DNA of 64,000 bases from contig JAJZDI010000018.1 of assembly GCA_021806045.1 (NCBI GenBank), forward strand, positions 1 through 64,000, read 5' to 3'. Made by a program: the position numbers and the translations under genes. Shown piece by piece: positions 19,500 to 29,066 of the stretch (the stretch's first letter is position 1; each line of letters begins with the position of its first letter). This DNA is from Actinomycetes bacterium (GTDB lineage Bacteria; Actinomycetota; Acidimicrobiia; Acidimicrobiales; RAAP-2). The notes below the pieces were generated by a model. It was not told the origin of the DNA and made no database searches. It saw only the letters and a list, made by a program, of their open reading frames with translations.

Positions 19500-19876
19500 C
19501 AGAACCCGCTGCTCCCGGTGGACGTCTGCTGGGGGACCTGGGTGGGGGCCGGTGCCTGGGTCGCCGGAGACAGCGACCCGGAGCCGCCCAGCGACCCGGA
19601 GCCGCCCAGCGACCCGGAGCCGGTGCCGGGGGAGACGACACCCGACGATCCGCTACCGGTCGACGTCTGTGCGGTGCTGGCGCCGTAGTTGTGCCCGGGG
19701 ATGGCGTGGGCGACGTACGCGGTGAGCACACCCACCGCGGCAACCGACCCGATGACGACGGTGCGGGTCAACGACCGGACACGGCCGAGGGCGTCGTCAC
19801 GCTGGGCGGCCCGCAACGCTCGGCCGTCACGGCGGGACGGGTGCCGGGCCGGCCACGAGTTCTGTGGCGAATTCAT
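19499..19876 (-). CDS. single-pass membrane protein with Ser/Gly tail
   Basis: A 125-residue protein of unknown function, first in the redox operon. A basic N-terminal region (residues 1-37) precedes one hydrophobic helix (TVVIGSVAAVGVLTAYVAHA), then a Thr/Ser/Gly/Pro-rich outside tail with three SLGGSG-type repeats. The sequence GHNYGASTAQTS just after the helix loosely resembles an ApbE flavinylation site but does not match the usual spacing, so flavinylation is only a thought. Its stop overlaps the apbE ATG by one base, which strongly suggests co-expression. Confidence 0.7.
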   Translation of the reverse strand: MNSPQNSWPARHPSRRDGRALRAAQRDDALGRVRSLTRTVVIGSVAAVGVLTAYVAHAIPGHNYGASTAQTSTGSGSSGVVSPGTGSGSLGGSGSLGGSGSLSPATQAPAPTQVPQQTSTGSSGF

Positions 19877-20013
19877 GCGCTCACTGTAAGAAGGGGACCT
19901 TACGGAGCTATGAAAGAAGTGTAGGAAACGGCTAAGAATCCGCCGCTCTACGCCCGGGTCGGGGCGGTATGGACCCGGCCGGAGGTGCCAGCCGGGCTCG
20001 CGTCGGCACCACG

Positions 20014-21273
20014 TCACTCCTCAGGCGGGTGCCACACCCCGGCCGGATGCCTGATCCCAGGGCGCCCGTGGCGGTGCCAGTGCACCGTCATGCTGGCACC
20101 CCCGAGGCGGGAGTCACCGACGTGCCAGCGGCCACCGGTCGCACGCACCACCGAGTCGGCGATGGCCAGGCCGAGCCCGGCCCCACCCGGTTCGTCACCC
20201 ACCCGGTGGAACCGGTCGAAGAGCCGGTCCCGCTCGCCCGGAGGGATCCCGGGCCCGCTGTCCTCCACCACCAGGCCGACCCTCCCGCCCGTCGACCACG
20301 TCGACACCGTCACGGAACCCCCGATGCCGGCATGGCGGCACGCGTTGTCGACCAGTACCCCGGCCAGGCGGTCCAACCACTCTCGCGGCGCGCCGACGAC
20401 GACCGGGGCGTCGGTCACTTCGAGCTCGAGGGACTGGTCCCTACCCGCCGCCACCGGCGCGAACCGGTCCACGCACGTCCGGGCCACGTCACGCAGGTCG
20501 ACCTGTTCCGCACCGGGCTCGGGGGGCGCCCCGTCGAAGCGTGCCAACCACAGGAGTGAGTCCACGATCGACCGCAGCCGCCCGCTCTCGGACCGGACCA
20601 GCTCGAGCGAGCGCCGATAGGCGTCGGGCGATCGGGGCGAGGACAGCGTCAGGCCCACCTCCGCCTCGATGACGCTGAGGGGTGTCCGCAGCTCGTGGGA
20701 CGCGTCGGCGGTGAACTCGAGCTGGCGCCTGCGGGCCAGCTCGACGGGCGCCACCGCCTTCACCCCGACGAGCAGCGCGCCGGCATAGGTGAGCACGACG
20801 AGCACCGGACCGACCACGAGCTGGATACCCACCAGCACGTCGTGCACATGGTCCACCGCAGCCAGGCTGATGCCGGCGACGACGACACCGCCTGCCACAC
20901 GCCTGGTGTCGACCCGCAGGATCCGGCCCCCGGCACTGACGGTGAAGGGCACGGTGCCCGCCCTCGCCCACGCAGCCACGGGAAGCGGTGGTGCCCCCTC
21001 GACCTCGGCAACCGGGCTGCCGCCCGTCGGCACCCACCACAGCAGGACGGGCGCGTCGTCGATGTCCTTCAGGACCTGCTGCGCTCCCACAGGCCCGGGA
21101 CGGGTGGCGGCCTGGTCGAGCACGGTCTGGAGGGTCAGGTCGGTCGAGTGGACCAGTCGGACCTCGGCCACCTCGTCGATGACCGCCACCACGGCGAGAT
21201 ACACGAGCCCCACCACCAGCGCCGCTGTGCCGGCGACTCGGGCGGCGTGACCGAAGCGGCCCGACCTCCTCAC
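20014..21273 (-). CDS. sensor histidine kinase
   Basis: A 419-residue membrane kinase. One helix near residues 12-32 and a second near 155-175 frame an outside sensor region of about 120 residues. The dimerisation domain carries His193 in FTADASHELRTPLSVIEAEV. The ATPase domain shows LVDNACRH, VEDSGPGIPPGERDRLFDRFHR and GAGLGLAIADSVV. No HAMP domain is obvious. It is translated from a GTG overlapping the response-regulator stop. Its nearest downstream genes are the ApbE/ferric-reductase operon, 137 bases on, which is a reasonable candidate target (inference). Confidence 0.93.
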   Translation of the reverse strand: MRRSGRFGHAARVAGTAALVVGLVYLAVVAVIDEVAEVRLVHSTDLTLQTVLDQAATRPGPVGAQQVLKDIDDAPVLLWWVPTGGSPVAEVEGAPPLPVAAWARAGTVPFTVSAGGRILRVDTRRVAGGVVVAGISLAAVDHVHDVLVGIQLVVGPVLVVLTYAGALLVGVKAVAPVELARRRQLEFTADASHELRTPLSVIEAEVGLTLSSPRSPDAYRRSLELVRSESGRLRSIVDSLLWLARFDGAPPEPGAEQVDLRDVARTCVDRFAPVAAGRDQSLELEVTDAPVVVGAPREWLDRLAGVLVDNACRHAGIGGSVTVSTWSTGGRVGLVVEDSGPGIPPGERDRLFDRFHRVGDEPGGAGLGLAIADSVVRATGGRWHVGDSRLGGASMTVHWHRHGRPGIRHPAGVWHPPEE

Positions 21274-21986
21274 CCGGCGACCAGCCGGTAGCCGATACCC
21301 CGCACCGTCTCGATGCGGGCCCGTGGCGCGGCGTCGGCCTCGGGGGCTCCGGCGGCTTCAGCGGCGTCGGCAGCCGCGTTCAGCTTGGAGCGGAGCCGTG
21401 CCACGTGCACGTCGATGGTGTTCGACCCCACCGCGTCCGACTCGTCATCCCACACCTGGACGGCGATGGTCCGGCGGTCGACGACCGAGGGCGACCGGCG
21501 GGCCAGCAGTTCGGCGATGCCGAGCTCGGTGGCGGTCAACGGCACCTCCCTCCCGGCGACGACCAGCCGGTGACCGGCCGGTTCGTACTCCAATTGGCCG
21601 CACACGAGCCGCTCAGCGAGGACCTCGGGGGGACGTCGTTGCAGGGCGCGCAGGCGGGCCAGCAGCTCGGCGAAGTCGAACGGCTTGACCAGGTAGTCGT
21701 CCGCTCCGGCGTCCAACCCGGCCACCCGGTCAGCGGGCGCGTCCCTGGCCGTCAGCAACAACACCGGCGTGGCGATCCCGCGGGCACGTGCCGCGACGAT
21801 GACCTCGATGCCGCTCCGGCCCGGCATCCGCCAGTCGATGACGGCCACCGCGTACTCGTAGGCGCGCAGGTGGGCCACGGCCGCGTCGCCGTCCGCCACG
21901 GCGTCGACCACGTAGCCCTGCTCCCGCAGGCCCCGCTCGAGCACCGAACGCAGGCCGGGATCATCCTCGGCAACCAGGACCCTCAC
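21270..21986 (-). CDS. OmpR-family response regulator
   Basis: A 238-residue regulator. The receiver domain has acidic residues in VAEDDPG, the phospho-acceptor Asp51 in VIDWRMPG, and the lysine in YLVKPFDF; a winged-helix DNA-binding domain follows (DVHVARLRSKLNAAADAAEAAG to ETVRGIGYRLV). An Ala/Glu/Pro insertion inside the wing region (about residues 205-225) is longer than usual. The GTG start at 21986 is the first in the pair, and the kinase overlaps it by 4 bases. Confidence 0.94.
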   Translation of the reverse strand: MRVLVAEDDPGLRSVLERGLREQGYVVDAVADGDAAVAHLRAYEYAVAVIDWRMPGRSGIEVIVAARARGIATPVLLLTARDAPADRVAGLDAGADDYLVKPFDFAELLARLRALQRRPPEVLAERLVCGQLEYEPAGHRLVVAGREVPLTATELGIAELLARRSPSVVDRRTIAVQVWDDESDAVGSNTIDVHVARLRSKLNAAADAAEAAGAPEADAAPRARIETVRGIGYRLVAG

Positions 21987-22124
21987 CGGTCGGCTTGTCT
22001 AGCCGGTGGGGCCGTCACGTGCACGCCGCGGTCCATGGAGGGCCCGCGGGCTGGCGCGCGACGATCGGCCCCGTGATCTGCTTACCTGTGGGGGCGAGCG
22101 GCGAGGGCCGCTCCCCCGTGTGAG

Positions 22125-25079
22125 ATGGACGACCCCCTGACAGGAGACGAGCTGTGGCCGGCACGTGGCCTGTCTCCGGCGGACGGGCCGGCTCCGGCGC
22201 GGCGGTGGGCGCGGTGGTGGGCGCGGCGCCGGACGTGGCGCCGGCCCTGGCGGGCCGGCCTCCTCACCGCTGCCAGCGCCGCCACCGTCGCCGTGGTGGC
22301 GCTGGTGGCCTCCACCCTCGTCCCCACGGCCGGCAACAGCCCGGTGCGCAGCCGCCACGAGCTCGGGCGGTCGGTGGTCCAACGCCGTACCCAGACCGCC
22401 GCCGGCATCAGTGCGTGCCCCTGGCTGCAACGGGCCGTGGCCCGGGCCAACGCGCCGGCCTCGCTCGCCTCGCTCGTCGTCGCACGCATGACGCTCGCCG
22501 AGAAGCTGGGCGTCATCGACCTCCGCTATGCCGGCCACTACGAGAACGTCAACCAGCCCGTCACCCGCCTGTGCATCCCGGAGCTGACGCTGCAGGACGG
22601 GCCGGCCGGCCTGGCGGCGGGAATGCGGGGCGTCACCCAGCTGCCCGCCCCGCTGGGCGTGGCCTCCGCCTTCAGCACGTCCCTCGTCCACCAGTACGGG
22701 CAGGTCCAGGCGGACGAGGCCCGGGGCAAGGGCGTCGACGTCGTCCAGGGTCCCAACCTCAACCTCGACCGGTTCCCCCTGGACGGACGGGCGTTCGAGG
22801 GCTACGGCGAGGACCCCTTCCTCGCCTCGCAGCTCGGCGTGGCCGACATCACCGGCATCCAGTCCCGTTCGGTGATCGCGCAGGCCAAGCATCTCGTCGC
22901 CTACAACCAGGAGACCGACCGGGTGACCCTTGACGCGGTCGTACCGGTGCGCGCCCTCCACGAGCTCTACCTGGCACCGTTCGAAGCAGCCGTGGCGAAG
23001 GGGCACGTCGGCTCCCTCATGTGCGCCTACCCGCAGCTGAACGGGACCTACCAGTGCCAGGACGCCGCCCTCCTGTCGACAGTCGACTCGTGGGGGTTCA
23101 CCGGCTTCGTGCGATCCGACCTCGGTGCCGTCCACGATCCGGTGGCTGCGCTGAAGGCCGGCGTCGACCTGATCAAGCCGGCCGCCACCGGCACGCTCGC
23201 CTCCGCCGTCGCCTCGGGCACGCTCCCGATGTCGGTCGTGAACCGGGCGGTGGCCCAGGTCCTCACCACCATGTTCACCTATGGCCTGGTCCAGCACCCC
23301 CGCCCGCCGACACCGCTCTCACCCGTCGACACCCCTGCCCACACGGCGTTCGCCCGCACCGCCGCCGAAGAGGCGGCCGTGCTCCTGCAGAACCGGCGGG
23401 GCGTCCTGCCCCTCTCGACCCGTGGCGCCACCATCGCCGTCATCGGGGCCAACGCCGGGACGGACCCCATCACCGCCGGACGGGGGAGCTCGTACGTTGC
23501 CGCCCCTGCGGTGCCGACAGCCCTGTCATCGATCGTGGCTGCGGCCGGACCGAGGGACCACGTCGCCTACGTCCCCGCGCCCAGCTCGGTTGCGCCGCTC
23601 CCGCCCCCCACCCCCGATGAGCTCCGCCCGCCGGGCAGCCCGGCCACCGGGACCGATCTCTCCCTGACCGTCGCCAACGGGGCGGGGGCCACCGTGTACC
23701 GGAGACGAGCGTCGGACGGGAACACCTCGGTGTGCGTCGGCGCAGCCGAGCCGCCGGTGCCGGTCGCCTCAAGCGCGCCACCGACGCCACCCGGCACCCG
23801 CCCGGGCATCGGGAGCACCGGGCCGAACCCGCACGGCGGCGGACAGGTGACCCACCCGGACCTGCACCGGACCGGCGGGTCGGCCAACACCGCCCACCAG
23901 GCGATTCCCCGGCTGACCTGCCCGGCGTACCCGGGCCTGGCGGGGCTGGTCGGCACCCGGGTGGTGCTTCCGCAGTCGAGCGGCGCCAGCACGGCCACGC
24001 TGACCGGGACCCTGACGCCGCCGAGCTCCGGCCTCTACATGCTGTCCCTCAGCTGCACCGGGGGTGCCGTCCTCTCCCTCGACGGGACGGCCGTCGTGTC
24101 CAGCCCCGGGACGCACGGACCGATCACCTGGTCGGGGGTGGCCCAGCTGGTCGGCGGGCGCCACTACCAGCTCCGCATCGAGTGGGACCTGTTCACCATG
24201 GAGCCGGGCCTGCCGTCGTTCGCCGCCCGCACGGGCATGCTGCGCATCGGCATGGAGGACGTCTCCGGCGTGATCGCCCAGGCGGCCGCCGCAGCCCGTC
24301 ACGCGGCCGTCGCCGTCGTCTTCGCCAACGACGTGAGCAGCGAGGGGTTCGACCGGCCGTCCCTGTCGCTCCCCGGGCTGCAGGACGCGCTGATCGCCGC
24401 GGTCGGCGCCGCCAACCCGCGAACCGTCGTCGTCCTCAGCACGGGCGGGCCGGTGCTGATGCCCTGGCACGCTTCGGTCGCCTCCATCCTCGAGACCTGG
24501 TACGCGGGCGAGCAGTTCGGACCGGCGACCGCGGCCGTCCTCTTCGGCACGGTCGACCCCGCCGGCCACCTTCCCGTCACCTTCCCGGCCTCGGCCTCCC
24601 AGGAGGCGGTCAACTCCCCGTCGCAGTTCCCCGGGGTGAACGGGGTGTCGACCTACAGCGAGGGCCTCGACATCGGCTACCGCTTCGTCCAGGCGCACGG
24701 ACTGACCCCCTTGTTCCCCTTCGGGTTCGGCCTGTCCTACACGACGTTCGCCCTCCACGGGCTCCACATCCGCCGGGTGGGGGCGAAGGAGCGGGTCACC
24801 ATCACCGTCACCAACACCGGGGCGCGAGCGGGCAGCGCCGTCCCCCAGGTCTACGTCGGGTTCCCTCCGACGGCGGGCGAGCCGCCGGCCCAACTGGCCG
24901 GCTTCACCCGGGTCACCCTCGCTCCCGGCGCGTCGTCCACGGTGTCGATGACGGTCGGGGGGCGGTCCTTCCAGATCTACCGCAACGGGTCGTGGGAGAC
25001 GCCGAGCGGAACGTTCCGCATCGCCGTCGGCCAGTCATCGGCCGACCTCGGTCTCGCCGCCGAGGTCCCCGCCCCCTGA
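22125..25079 (+). CDS. membrane-anchored GH3 beta-glycosidase with PA14 insert
   Basis: A 984-residue glycoside hydrolase family 3 protein, probably a beta-glucosidase or similar exo-acting enzyme acting outside the cell. An Arg/Trp-rich N-terminus and one helix (LLTAASAATVAVVALVAS, near residues 45-65) act as signal anchor. The GH3 TIM barrel contains QAKHLVAYNQETDR and the nucleophile Asp332 in GFVRSDLGAVHD. The C-terminal sandwich (from about residue 400) is interrupted by a PA14 carbohydrate-binding insert at roughly 600-760 (GLYMLSLSCTGGAVLSLDG). A fibronectin III-like end domain (VTITVTNTGARAGSAVPQVYVG) follows. Substrate is not predictable. Confidence 0.92.
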   Translation: MDDPLTGDELWPARGLSPADGPAPARRWARWWARRRTWRRPWRAGLLTAASAATVAVVALVASTLVPTAGNSPVRSRHELGRSVVQRRTQTAAGISACPWLQRAVARANAPASLASLVVARMTLAEKLGVIDLRYAGHYENVNQPVTRLCIPELTLQDGPAGLAAGMRGVTQLPAPLGVASAFSTSLVHQYGQVQADEARGKGVDVVQGPNLNLDRFPLDGRAFEGYGEDPFLASQLGVADITGIQSRSVIAQAKHLVAYNQETDRVTLDAVVPVRALHELYLAPFEAAVAKGHVGSLMCAYPQLNGTYQCQDAALLSTVDSWGFTGFVRSDLGAVHDPVAALKAGVDLIKPAATGTLASAVASGTLPMSVVNRAVAQVLTTMFTYGLVQHPRPPTPLSPVDTPAHTAFARTAAEEAAVLLQNRRGVLPLSTRGATIAVIGANAGTDPITAGRGSSYVAAPAVPTALSSIVAAAGPRDHVAYVPAPSSVAPLPPPTPDELRPPGSPATGTDLSLTVANGAGATVYRRRASDGNTSVCVGAAEPPVPVASSAPPTPPGTRPGIGSTGPNPHGGGQVTHPDLHRTGGSANTAHQAIPRLTCPAYPGLAGLVGTRVVLPQSSGASTATLTGTLTPPSSGLYMLSLSCTGGAVLSLDGTAVVSSPGTHGPITWSGVAQLVGGRHYQLRIEWDLFTMEPGLPSFAARTGMLRIGMEDVSGVIAQAAAAARHAAVAVVFANDVSSEGFDRPSLSLPGLQDALIAAVGAANPRTVVVLSTGGPVLMPWHASVASILETWYAGEQFGPATAAVLFGTVDPAGHLPVTFPASASQEAVNSPSQFPGVNGVSTYSEGLDIGYRFVQAHGLTPLFPFGFGLSYTTFALHGLHIRRVGAKERVTITVTNTGARAGSAVPQVYVGFPPTAGEPPAQLAGFTRVTLAPGASSTVSMTVGGRSFQIYRNGSWETPSGTFRIAVGQSSADLGLAAEVPAP

Positions 25080-25082
25080 AGC

Positions 25083-25096
25083 GCCCGGCGCCGGGC
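25083..25096 (+). terminator. GC palindrome after the GH3 gene
   Basis: GCCCGGCGCCGGGC, a perfect 14-base palindrome, starts three bases after the GH3 stop and is followed by two more GGCGCC blocks. There is no T-run, so it may be a U-tract-less terminator or only GC-rich sequence. Confidence 0.3.
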
Positions 25097-25245
25097 GGCG
25101 CCAGGCGGCGCCACCCCGGGCGATCCGTTCGACGCCGACGCGGCCACCGGTAGCCTCGGGACCAGGTACGCGCCGAGCTGGCGGCGGGCCGGCCTCGCAG
25201 CGGGAGTCCGCCGTCTCCACCCGGTAACGACGAACGGAGGTCAGG

Positions 25246-25719
25246 ATGGAAGGCGACGTCGTCAGCGTCGAGCGGGTCGTCCACGCCCCGCCCGATGCGA
25301 TCTTCGCTCTGGTCGCCGACGCCTCCCGGCACCCCGACATCGACGGATCGGGCACCGTCCGGCAGGCCAAGCCCGGTGCGCCCGAGCATCTCGCCCTGGG
25401 GTCGACGTTCGGGATGTCCATGCGCATGGGCATCCCGTACTCCATGGTCAACACCGTGGTCGAGTTCGAGGACGGGCGGCGCATCGCCTGGCAGGCCAGG
25501 CCGCCCGGGGTACTCGGCCGGTTCCTCGCCGGCCGGATCTGGCGCTACGAGCTCGAGCCGGTTGACGGGGGCACCCTCGTGCGCGAGAGCTGGGACGTCT
25601 CGGAGGACCACCAGCGCGCCCTGCTGAAGCGGGGCAAGCTCCCCGAGATCACCCGGACGAACATGGAACGGACGCTGGAGCGGATCGAGCAGCTGGTGGG
25701 GGGCACGTCGGGCTCGTGA
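25246..25719 (+). CDS. SRPBCC-family protein
   Basis: A 157-residue START/Bet v1-like (polyketide cyclase/dehydrase) domain protein. It begins VVSVERVVHAPPDAIFALVADASRHPDIDG, the characteristic first strand and helices, and ends with a long helix (ITRTNMERTLERIEQLV). These proteins bind hydrophobic ligands in a central cavity; the ligand is unknown. ATG 25246 has a textbook ribosome site (CGGAGG). After the stop, GAGTCGGGGCTCC is repeated directly at 25718-25730 and 25733-25745. Confidence 0.88.
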   Translation: MEGDVVSVERVVHAPPDAIFALVADASRHPDIDGSGTVRQAKPGAPEHLALGSTFGMSMRMGIPYSMVNTVVEFEDGRRIAWQARPPGVLGRFLAGRIWRYELEPVDGGTLVRESWDVSEDHQRALLKRGKLPEITRTNMERTLERIEQLVGGTSGS

Positions 25720-25765
25720 GTCGGGGCTCCCTGAGTCGGGGCTCCGCGCCGCCGCGTGCAGATCC

Positions 25766-26776
25766 TCAGGGGACGAGCACGGCAGCGCCGTCCACCCGGT
25801 CGGTGGCCAGGTCGACCAGGGCGCGGTCGGCCGCTTCCAGCGGGTAGCGCACCGTCGTCGGCCGCACCGGGATGCGAGCGGCAAGGTCGAGCAGCGCCCG
25901 GCCGTCCTCGCGGGTGTTCGCCGTCACGCTGCACAGGCAGCGCTCTTCGAAGAGGTGCGCCTGGTAGTGCAGCGGCGGGATGTCGGTCAGGTGGATCCCG
26001 GCGACGGCAAGGGTGCCACCCCGGTCGAGGGCGGCCAGTGCCGGCGGGACCAGCGTGCCCACCGGAGCGAAGAGGATCGCCGCGTCGAGGGGCTCGGGTG
26101 GTGGGTCCGCCGCGCCGGCCGCACTGGAGGCGCCGAGCCGGAGCGCGAGATCGCGTGCCGCTGCCGAACGGGTCATCACGTGCACGCGGCACCCCTCATA
26201 GATGGCGACCTGCGCCGTCAGGTGTGCCGAGGCTCCGAATCCGTAGATCCCGAGGCGCCCTCCGGGGGCCACCCCCGATCGCCGCAGTGCCCGGTAGCCG
26301 ATGATCCCCGCGCACAGGAGCGGGGCCGCCTCCTCGTCGTCGAACGTGTCGGGCAGGTCGTAGATGAACGCCTCCTCGGCCACCAGGTACTCCGCATACC
26401 CGCCGTCCACGTGCCAGCCGGTGAAGCGGGGATCGAGGCAGAGGTTCTCGCGGCCGGTCCGGCAGAACGGGCACACCCGGCAGGACCGGGCCAGCCAGGC
26501 CACGCCCACCCGCTCGCCCCCCCGCCTGCGGCACCCGGGCCCGGCCCGCTCGACGCGCCCGACGACCTCGTGGCCCGGCACCACCCGGGGCCGGACCGGC
26601 GCCAGATCACCCTCGGCCAGATGGAGGTCGGTCCGGCACACACCGCAGGCCAGCACCTTCACGAGCACCTGGCCCGGTCCCGGCTCGGGGACCGGGAGCT
26701 CGACCAGGCGGAGCGGGCCCTCGGAGGCGGGGGCGGGCCGTTCCACCACCCATGCCCGCATCGTCGAGATGCTCAC
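25766..26776 (-). CDS. zinc-dependent alcohol dehydrogenase
   Basis: A medium-chain dehydrogenase of 336 residues. Catalytic zinc ligands are in [14 protein letters not shown] and PGHEVVG; a structural zinc is bound by four cysteines in [18 protein letters not shown]. The cofactor site reads [15 protein letters not shown]. It resembles the AdhA-type enzymes that oxidise primary alcohols; the natural substrate is unknown. The start is set at GTG 26776 because it overlaps the upstream stop (GTGA), the pattern used throughout this region; an ATG at 26785 would add three residues. Confidence 0.9.
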   Translation of the reverse strand: MSISTMRAWVVERPAPASEGPLRLVELPVPEPGPGQVLVKVLACGVCRTDLHLAEGDLAPVRPRVVPGHEVVGRVERAGPGCRRRGGERVGVAWLARSCRVCPFCRTGRENLCLDPRFTGWHVDGGYAEYLVAEEAFIYDLPDTFDDEEAAPLLCAGIIGYRALRRSGVAPGGRLGIYGFGASAHLTAQVAIYEGCRVHVMTRSAAARDLALRLGASSAAGAADPPPEPLDAAILFAPVGTLVPPALAALDRGGTLAVAGIHLTDIPPLHYQAHLFEERCLCSVTANTREDGRALLDLAARIPVRPTTVRYPLEAADRALVDLATDRVDGAAVLVP

Positions 26777-28146
26777 GTGAACCACATGCCGTGGAAGTAG
26801 AAGATCTGGGCCACGGCGCCGAGCACGGCCGACACGGCCACCAGGCCGGCCAGGCTCTCGGACCGGCGGATGGAGGCGCCCGCCACGAATACGGGCACCA
26901 CCACGGCAAAGTGCCGCGCCAGCGCTTCGGGGGACACGCCGCCGGCCGGCGCATCGGACAGCTCGAAGAGGAGGGTGAGACCGAGGAGGACCGTCCCGGG
27001 AAGGAGGACCGAGGATCGGCCGCCATGACGGACGACGGCGACGACCAGCACGACGAAGGCGGCGATGGCGGCGAGCGCCACCGCGATGTCGATGGCGTCG
27101 GTGGTGACGACGTTGGCGTTGTACCGGGGGTCACCGATCAGCTGCCCCGACAGCGTCCGCACGATCGGCCAGATCAGGGAGTGCAGCGGGTAGGTGAGGA
27201 CCCGGTTCCAGCCCGACTGAGACGAGATGAACGTCGTCGGCGAACCGAACGCGGCCCACAGATAGGCGCTGTACGCGGCCACGCCGATCTCGCTGACCAC
27301 CACCGCACCTGCCAGCCGGGCCCCCAGGCGCCCGATGGTCCGGCCCGGGTGGTCGCGGGGCCCGGCCAGGTGGGCCTGCACCATGCCGACGACCACCGGC
27401 ACCACGAAGAACGCACCGAAGGGGGCCAGTGCCGACGCCACCCCGGCAGCCACCGCGGCAGCGGCGAAACGGCGCGAGGCGACGAAGGCGAGGACGACCG
27501 CGAGCAGGAGGAGCTCGAAGGGCTCCGGGTAGCCGGTGAAGAAGAAGAACGACGCCGGCGACCACAGGGCGAGCACCACCACGGCCGACCACCGCTCCAG
27601 GCCGAAACAGTCCCGAGCCAGGTGGACGAGGACGGCAGCCGCCGCCACCGTGGCCGCCCACGACAGGGCCAGGGCGGCGTCCGGCCCAGGCACGCCCACC
27701 CAGTGCAGGGCCCGGATCATCAACGGGTACAGGGGGAAGAAGGCGGTGAGCGGGCGCTGGTCGTAGCCGTGGAGGGCGATGGTCTGGTAGTGGGCGGAGT
27801 CCCAATGAAAGAAGGAGAGCAGGAGGGAGCTGTGCCTGCCCCCCAGTCCGGGACTGAGGAAGAACTCCCGCCCGAACGCATGCAGCCCGATCTCGGCTAG
27901 TACCACGATCACCACGGCCCGGACGGCGACCATCCGGAGGCCCTCGACCAGGGCGGAAGGCCGTCGGCGGCGCCTCGTCGCCAGACGGCTGGCGGTGGTC
28001 GGGGCGGTGGTCGGGGCGGGACCGCGGGTCACCTCCGGGCCGGGGGCTGGCGTCGGCTCGGGAGGCGTGCCCACGGGGGGCACCGTCAGCGGCGCCGGCC
28101 CAGTGACGGCGGACGACGTGGGGATCCGGGCGGCCTCGCTCTCCAC
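26773..28146 (-). CDS. polytopic mannosyltransferase-like membrane protein
   Basis: A 457-residue integral membrane protein with about ten hydrophobic helices after a Pro/Thr-rich cytoplasmic N-terminus (about residues 1-55). [18 protein letters not shown] followed by [12 protein letters not shown] is the first-loop signature of PIG-V-like and related GT-C mannosyltransferases, where the acidic residue is catalytic. It would use a polyprenyl-phosphate sugar donor to glycosylate an acceptor outside the membrane. Acceptor and sugar are unknown. It starts at GTG 28146 without a clear ribosome site and is coupled to the downstream dehydrogenase by a 4-base overlap. Confidence 0.75.
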   Translation of the reverse strand: MESEAARIPTSSAVTGPAPLTVPPVGTPPEPTPAPGPEVTRGPAPTTAPTTASRLATRRRRRPSALVEGLRMVAVRAVVIVVLAEIGLHAFGREFFLSPGLGGRHSSLLLSFFHWDSAHYQTIALHGYDQRPLTAFFPLYPLMIRALHWVGVPGPDAALALSWAATVAAAAVLVHLARDCFGLERWSAVVVLALWSPASFFFFTGYPEPFELLLLAVVLAFVASRRFAAAAVAAGVASALAPFGAFFVVPVVVGMVQAHLAGPRDHPGRTIGRLGARLAGAVVVSEIGVAAYSAYLWAAFGSPTTFISSQSGWNRVLTYPLHSLIWPIVRTLSGQLIGDPRYNANVVTTDAIDIAVALAAIAAFVVLVVAVVRHGGRSSVLLPGTVLLGLTLLFELSDAPAGGVSPEALARHFAVVVPVFVAGASIRRSESLAGLVAVSAVLGAVAQIFYFHGMWFT

Positions 28147-28241
28147 AGCACCGCACCGTACCCCCGGCGGCCGGCGTGGTCGGTGACGCACCCGGGTGGA
28201 CCGATGGCGGGGGTTGGGACACCGCACGCCCGCGGTCGCCG

Positions 28242-29000
28242 TCAGACCAGGAGCTCCAGCCTGCCCACGGTGACCGCCGTTCCACCGATGGCTACCCGAT
28301 CGCCACCCAGCGTCATCTCCACCCTGCCGCCCCGGCGGGAGGCTTGGAAGCCGACCAGGGTGTCCCGCCCCAGCTCCGGTCCCCAGTACGCGGCCAGGGT
28401 GCAGTGGGCCGAGCCGGTCACCGGATCCTCGGGAACCCCGACGTTCGGTGCGAAGACGCGGCTCACCATGTCGATACCCGGCTCGTCTCCGGGGGCCGTG
28501 ATGATCACCGCTCGGGAGCCGAGTGCGGCGAACGCCCCCAGATCCGGCGTGAGGCCCCGCACCTGGCCGGCGTCGTCGACCACGACGAGCACGTCGTCCC
28601 TCCCCCGCCCGCCCCACCTCACGCCGTCCAGCCCCAGGTCTGGCAGGTCGGACACCACGAGAGTGTCGGCGGGGAAGTCCATGACCACCCCCGAGCCCAC
28701 GTGCCGGCAGGCGAGCGTGCCGCTGCGGGTGTGGAACCGCCCATCGGCGCCGAGCACGTGGGCTGCCGCCAGCGTGGCGTGGCCGCACAGGTCGACCTCG
28801 GTCGTCGGGGTGAACCACCGCAGGTCGTGGGAGCCGTCCGGCCGGGGCACGACGAACGCCGTCTCCGACAGGTGGACCTCGTCGGCGATCGCCGCCATGG
28901 TGGCGTCGTCGGGAAACGACGCCAGCAGCGCCACCGCGGCCGGGTTACCACTGAACGGGCGGTCGGCGAAGGCGTCGACGATCCACAGTTCGATGGACAC
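28242..29000 (-). CDS. PhzF-family isomerase/epimerase-like protein
   Basis: A 252-residue protein with the PhzF/diaminopimelate-epimerase fold. FSGNPAAVALL, the catalytic glutamate region SETAFVV, DLCGHATLAAAH and EDPVTGSAHCTLAAYW are all present. Most family members isomerise small unsaturated acids; the phenazine role of PhzF itself is not implied because no other phenazine gene is near. The GTG start at 29000 is supported by MSIELWIVDAFADRPF, the normal N-terminus. Confidence 0.88.
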   Translation of the reverse strand: MSIELWIVDAFADRPFSGNPAAVALLASFPDDATMAAIADEVHLSETAFVVPRPDGSHDLRWFTPTTEVDLCGHATLAAAHVLGADGRFHTRSGTLACRHVGSGVVMDFPADTLVVSDLPDLGLDGVRWGGRGRDDVLVVVDDAGQVRGLTPDLGAFAALGSRAVIITAPGDEPGIDMVSRVFAPNVGVPEDPVTGSAHCTLAAYWGPELGRDTLVGFQASRRGGRVEMTLGGDRVAIGGTAVTVGRLELLV

Positions 29001-29066
29001 GGAGCGAGCCTACGGCCCCGCCGTCCACCAGCGGCGGCCGGCCGATCGGGTCAGCTGGCCGACCGG

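Noticed and set aside
19499-19876. 125-residue protein as an FMN_bind target of ApbE
   Set aside because: No FMN_bind fold and the GAS-T-A spacing does not match the flavinylation motif; kept only as a remark.
28242-29000. PhzF as evidence for a phenazine cluster
   Set aside because: No other phenazine gene nearby; PhzF-like proteins are widespread and functionally varied.
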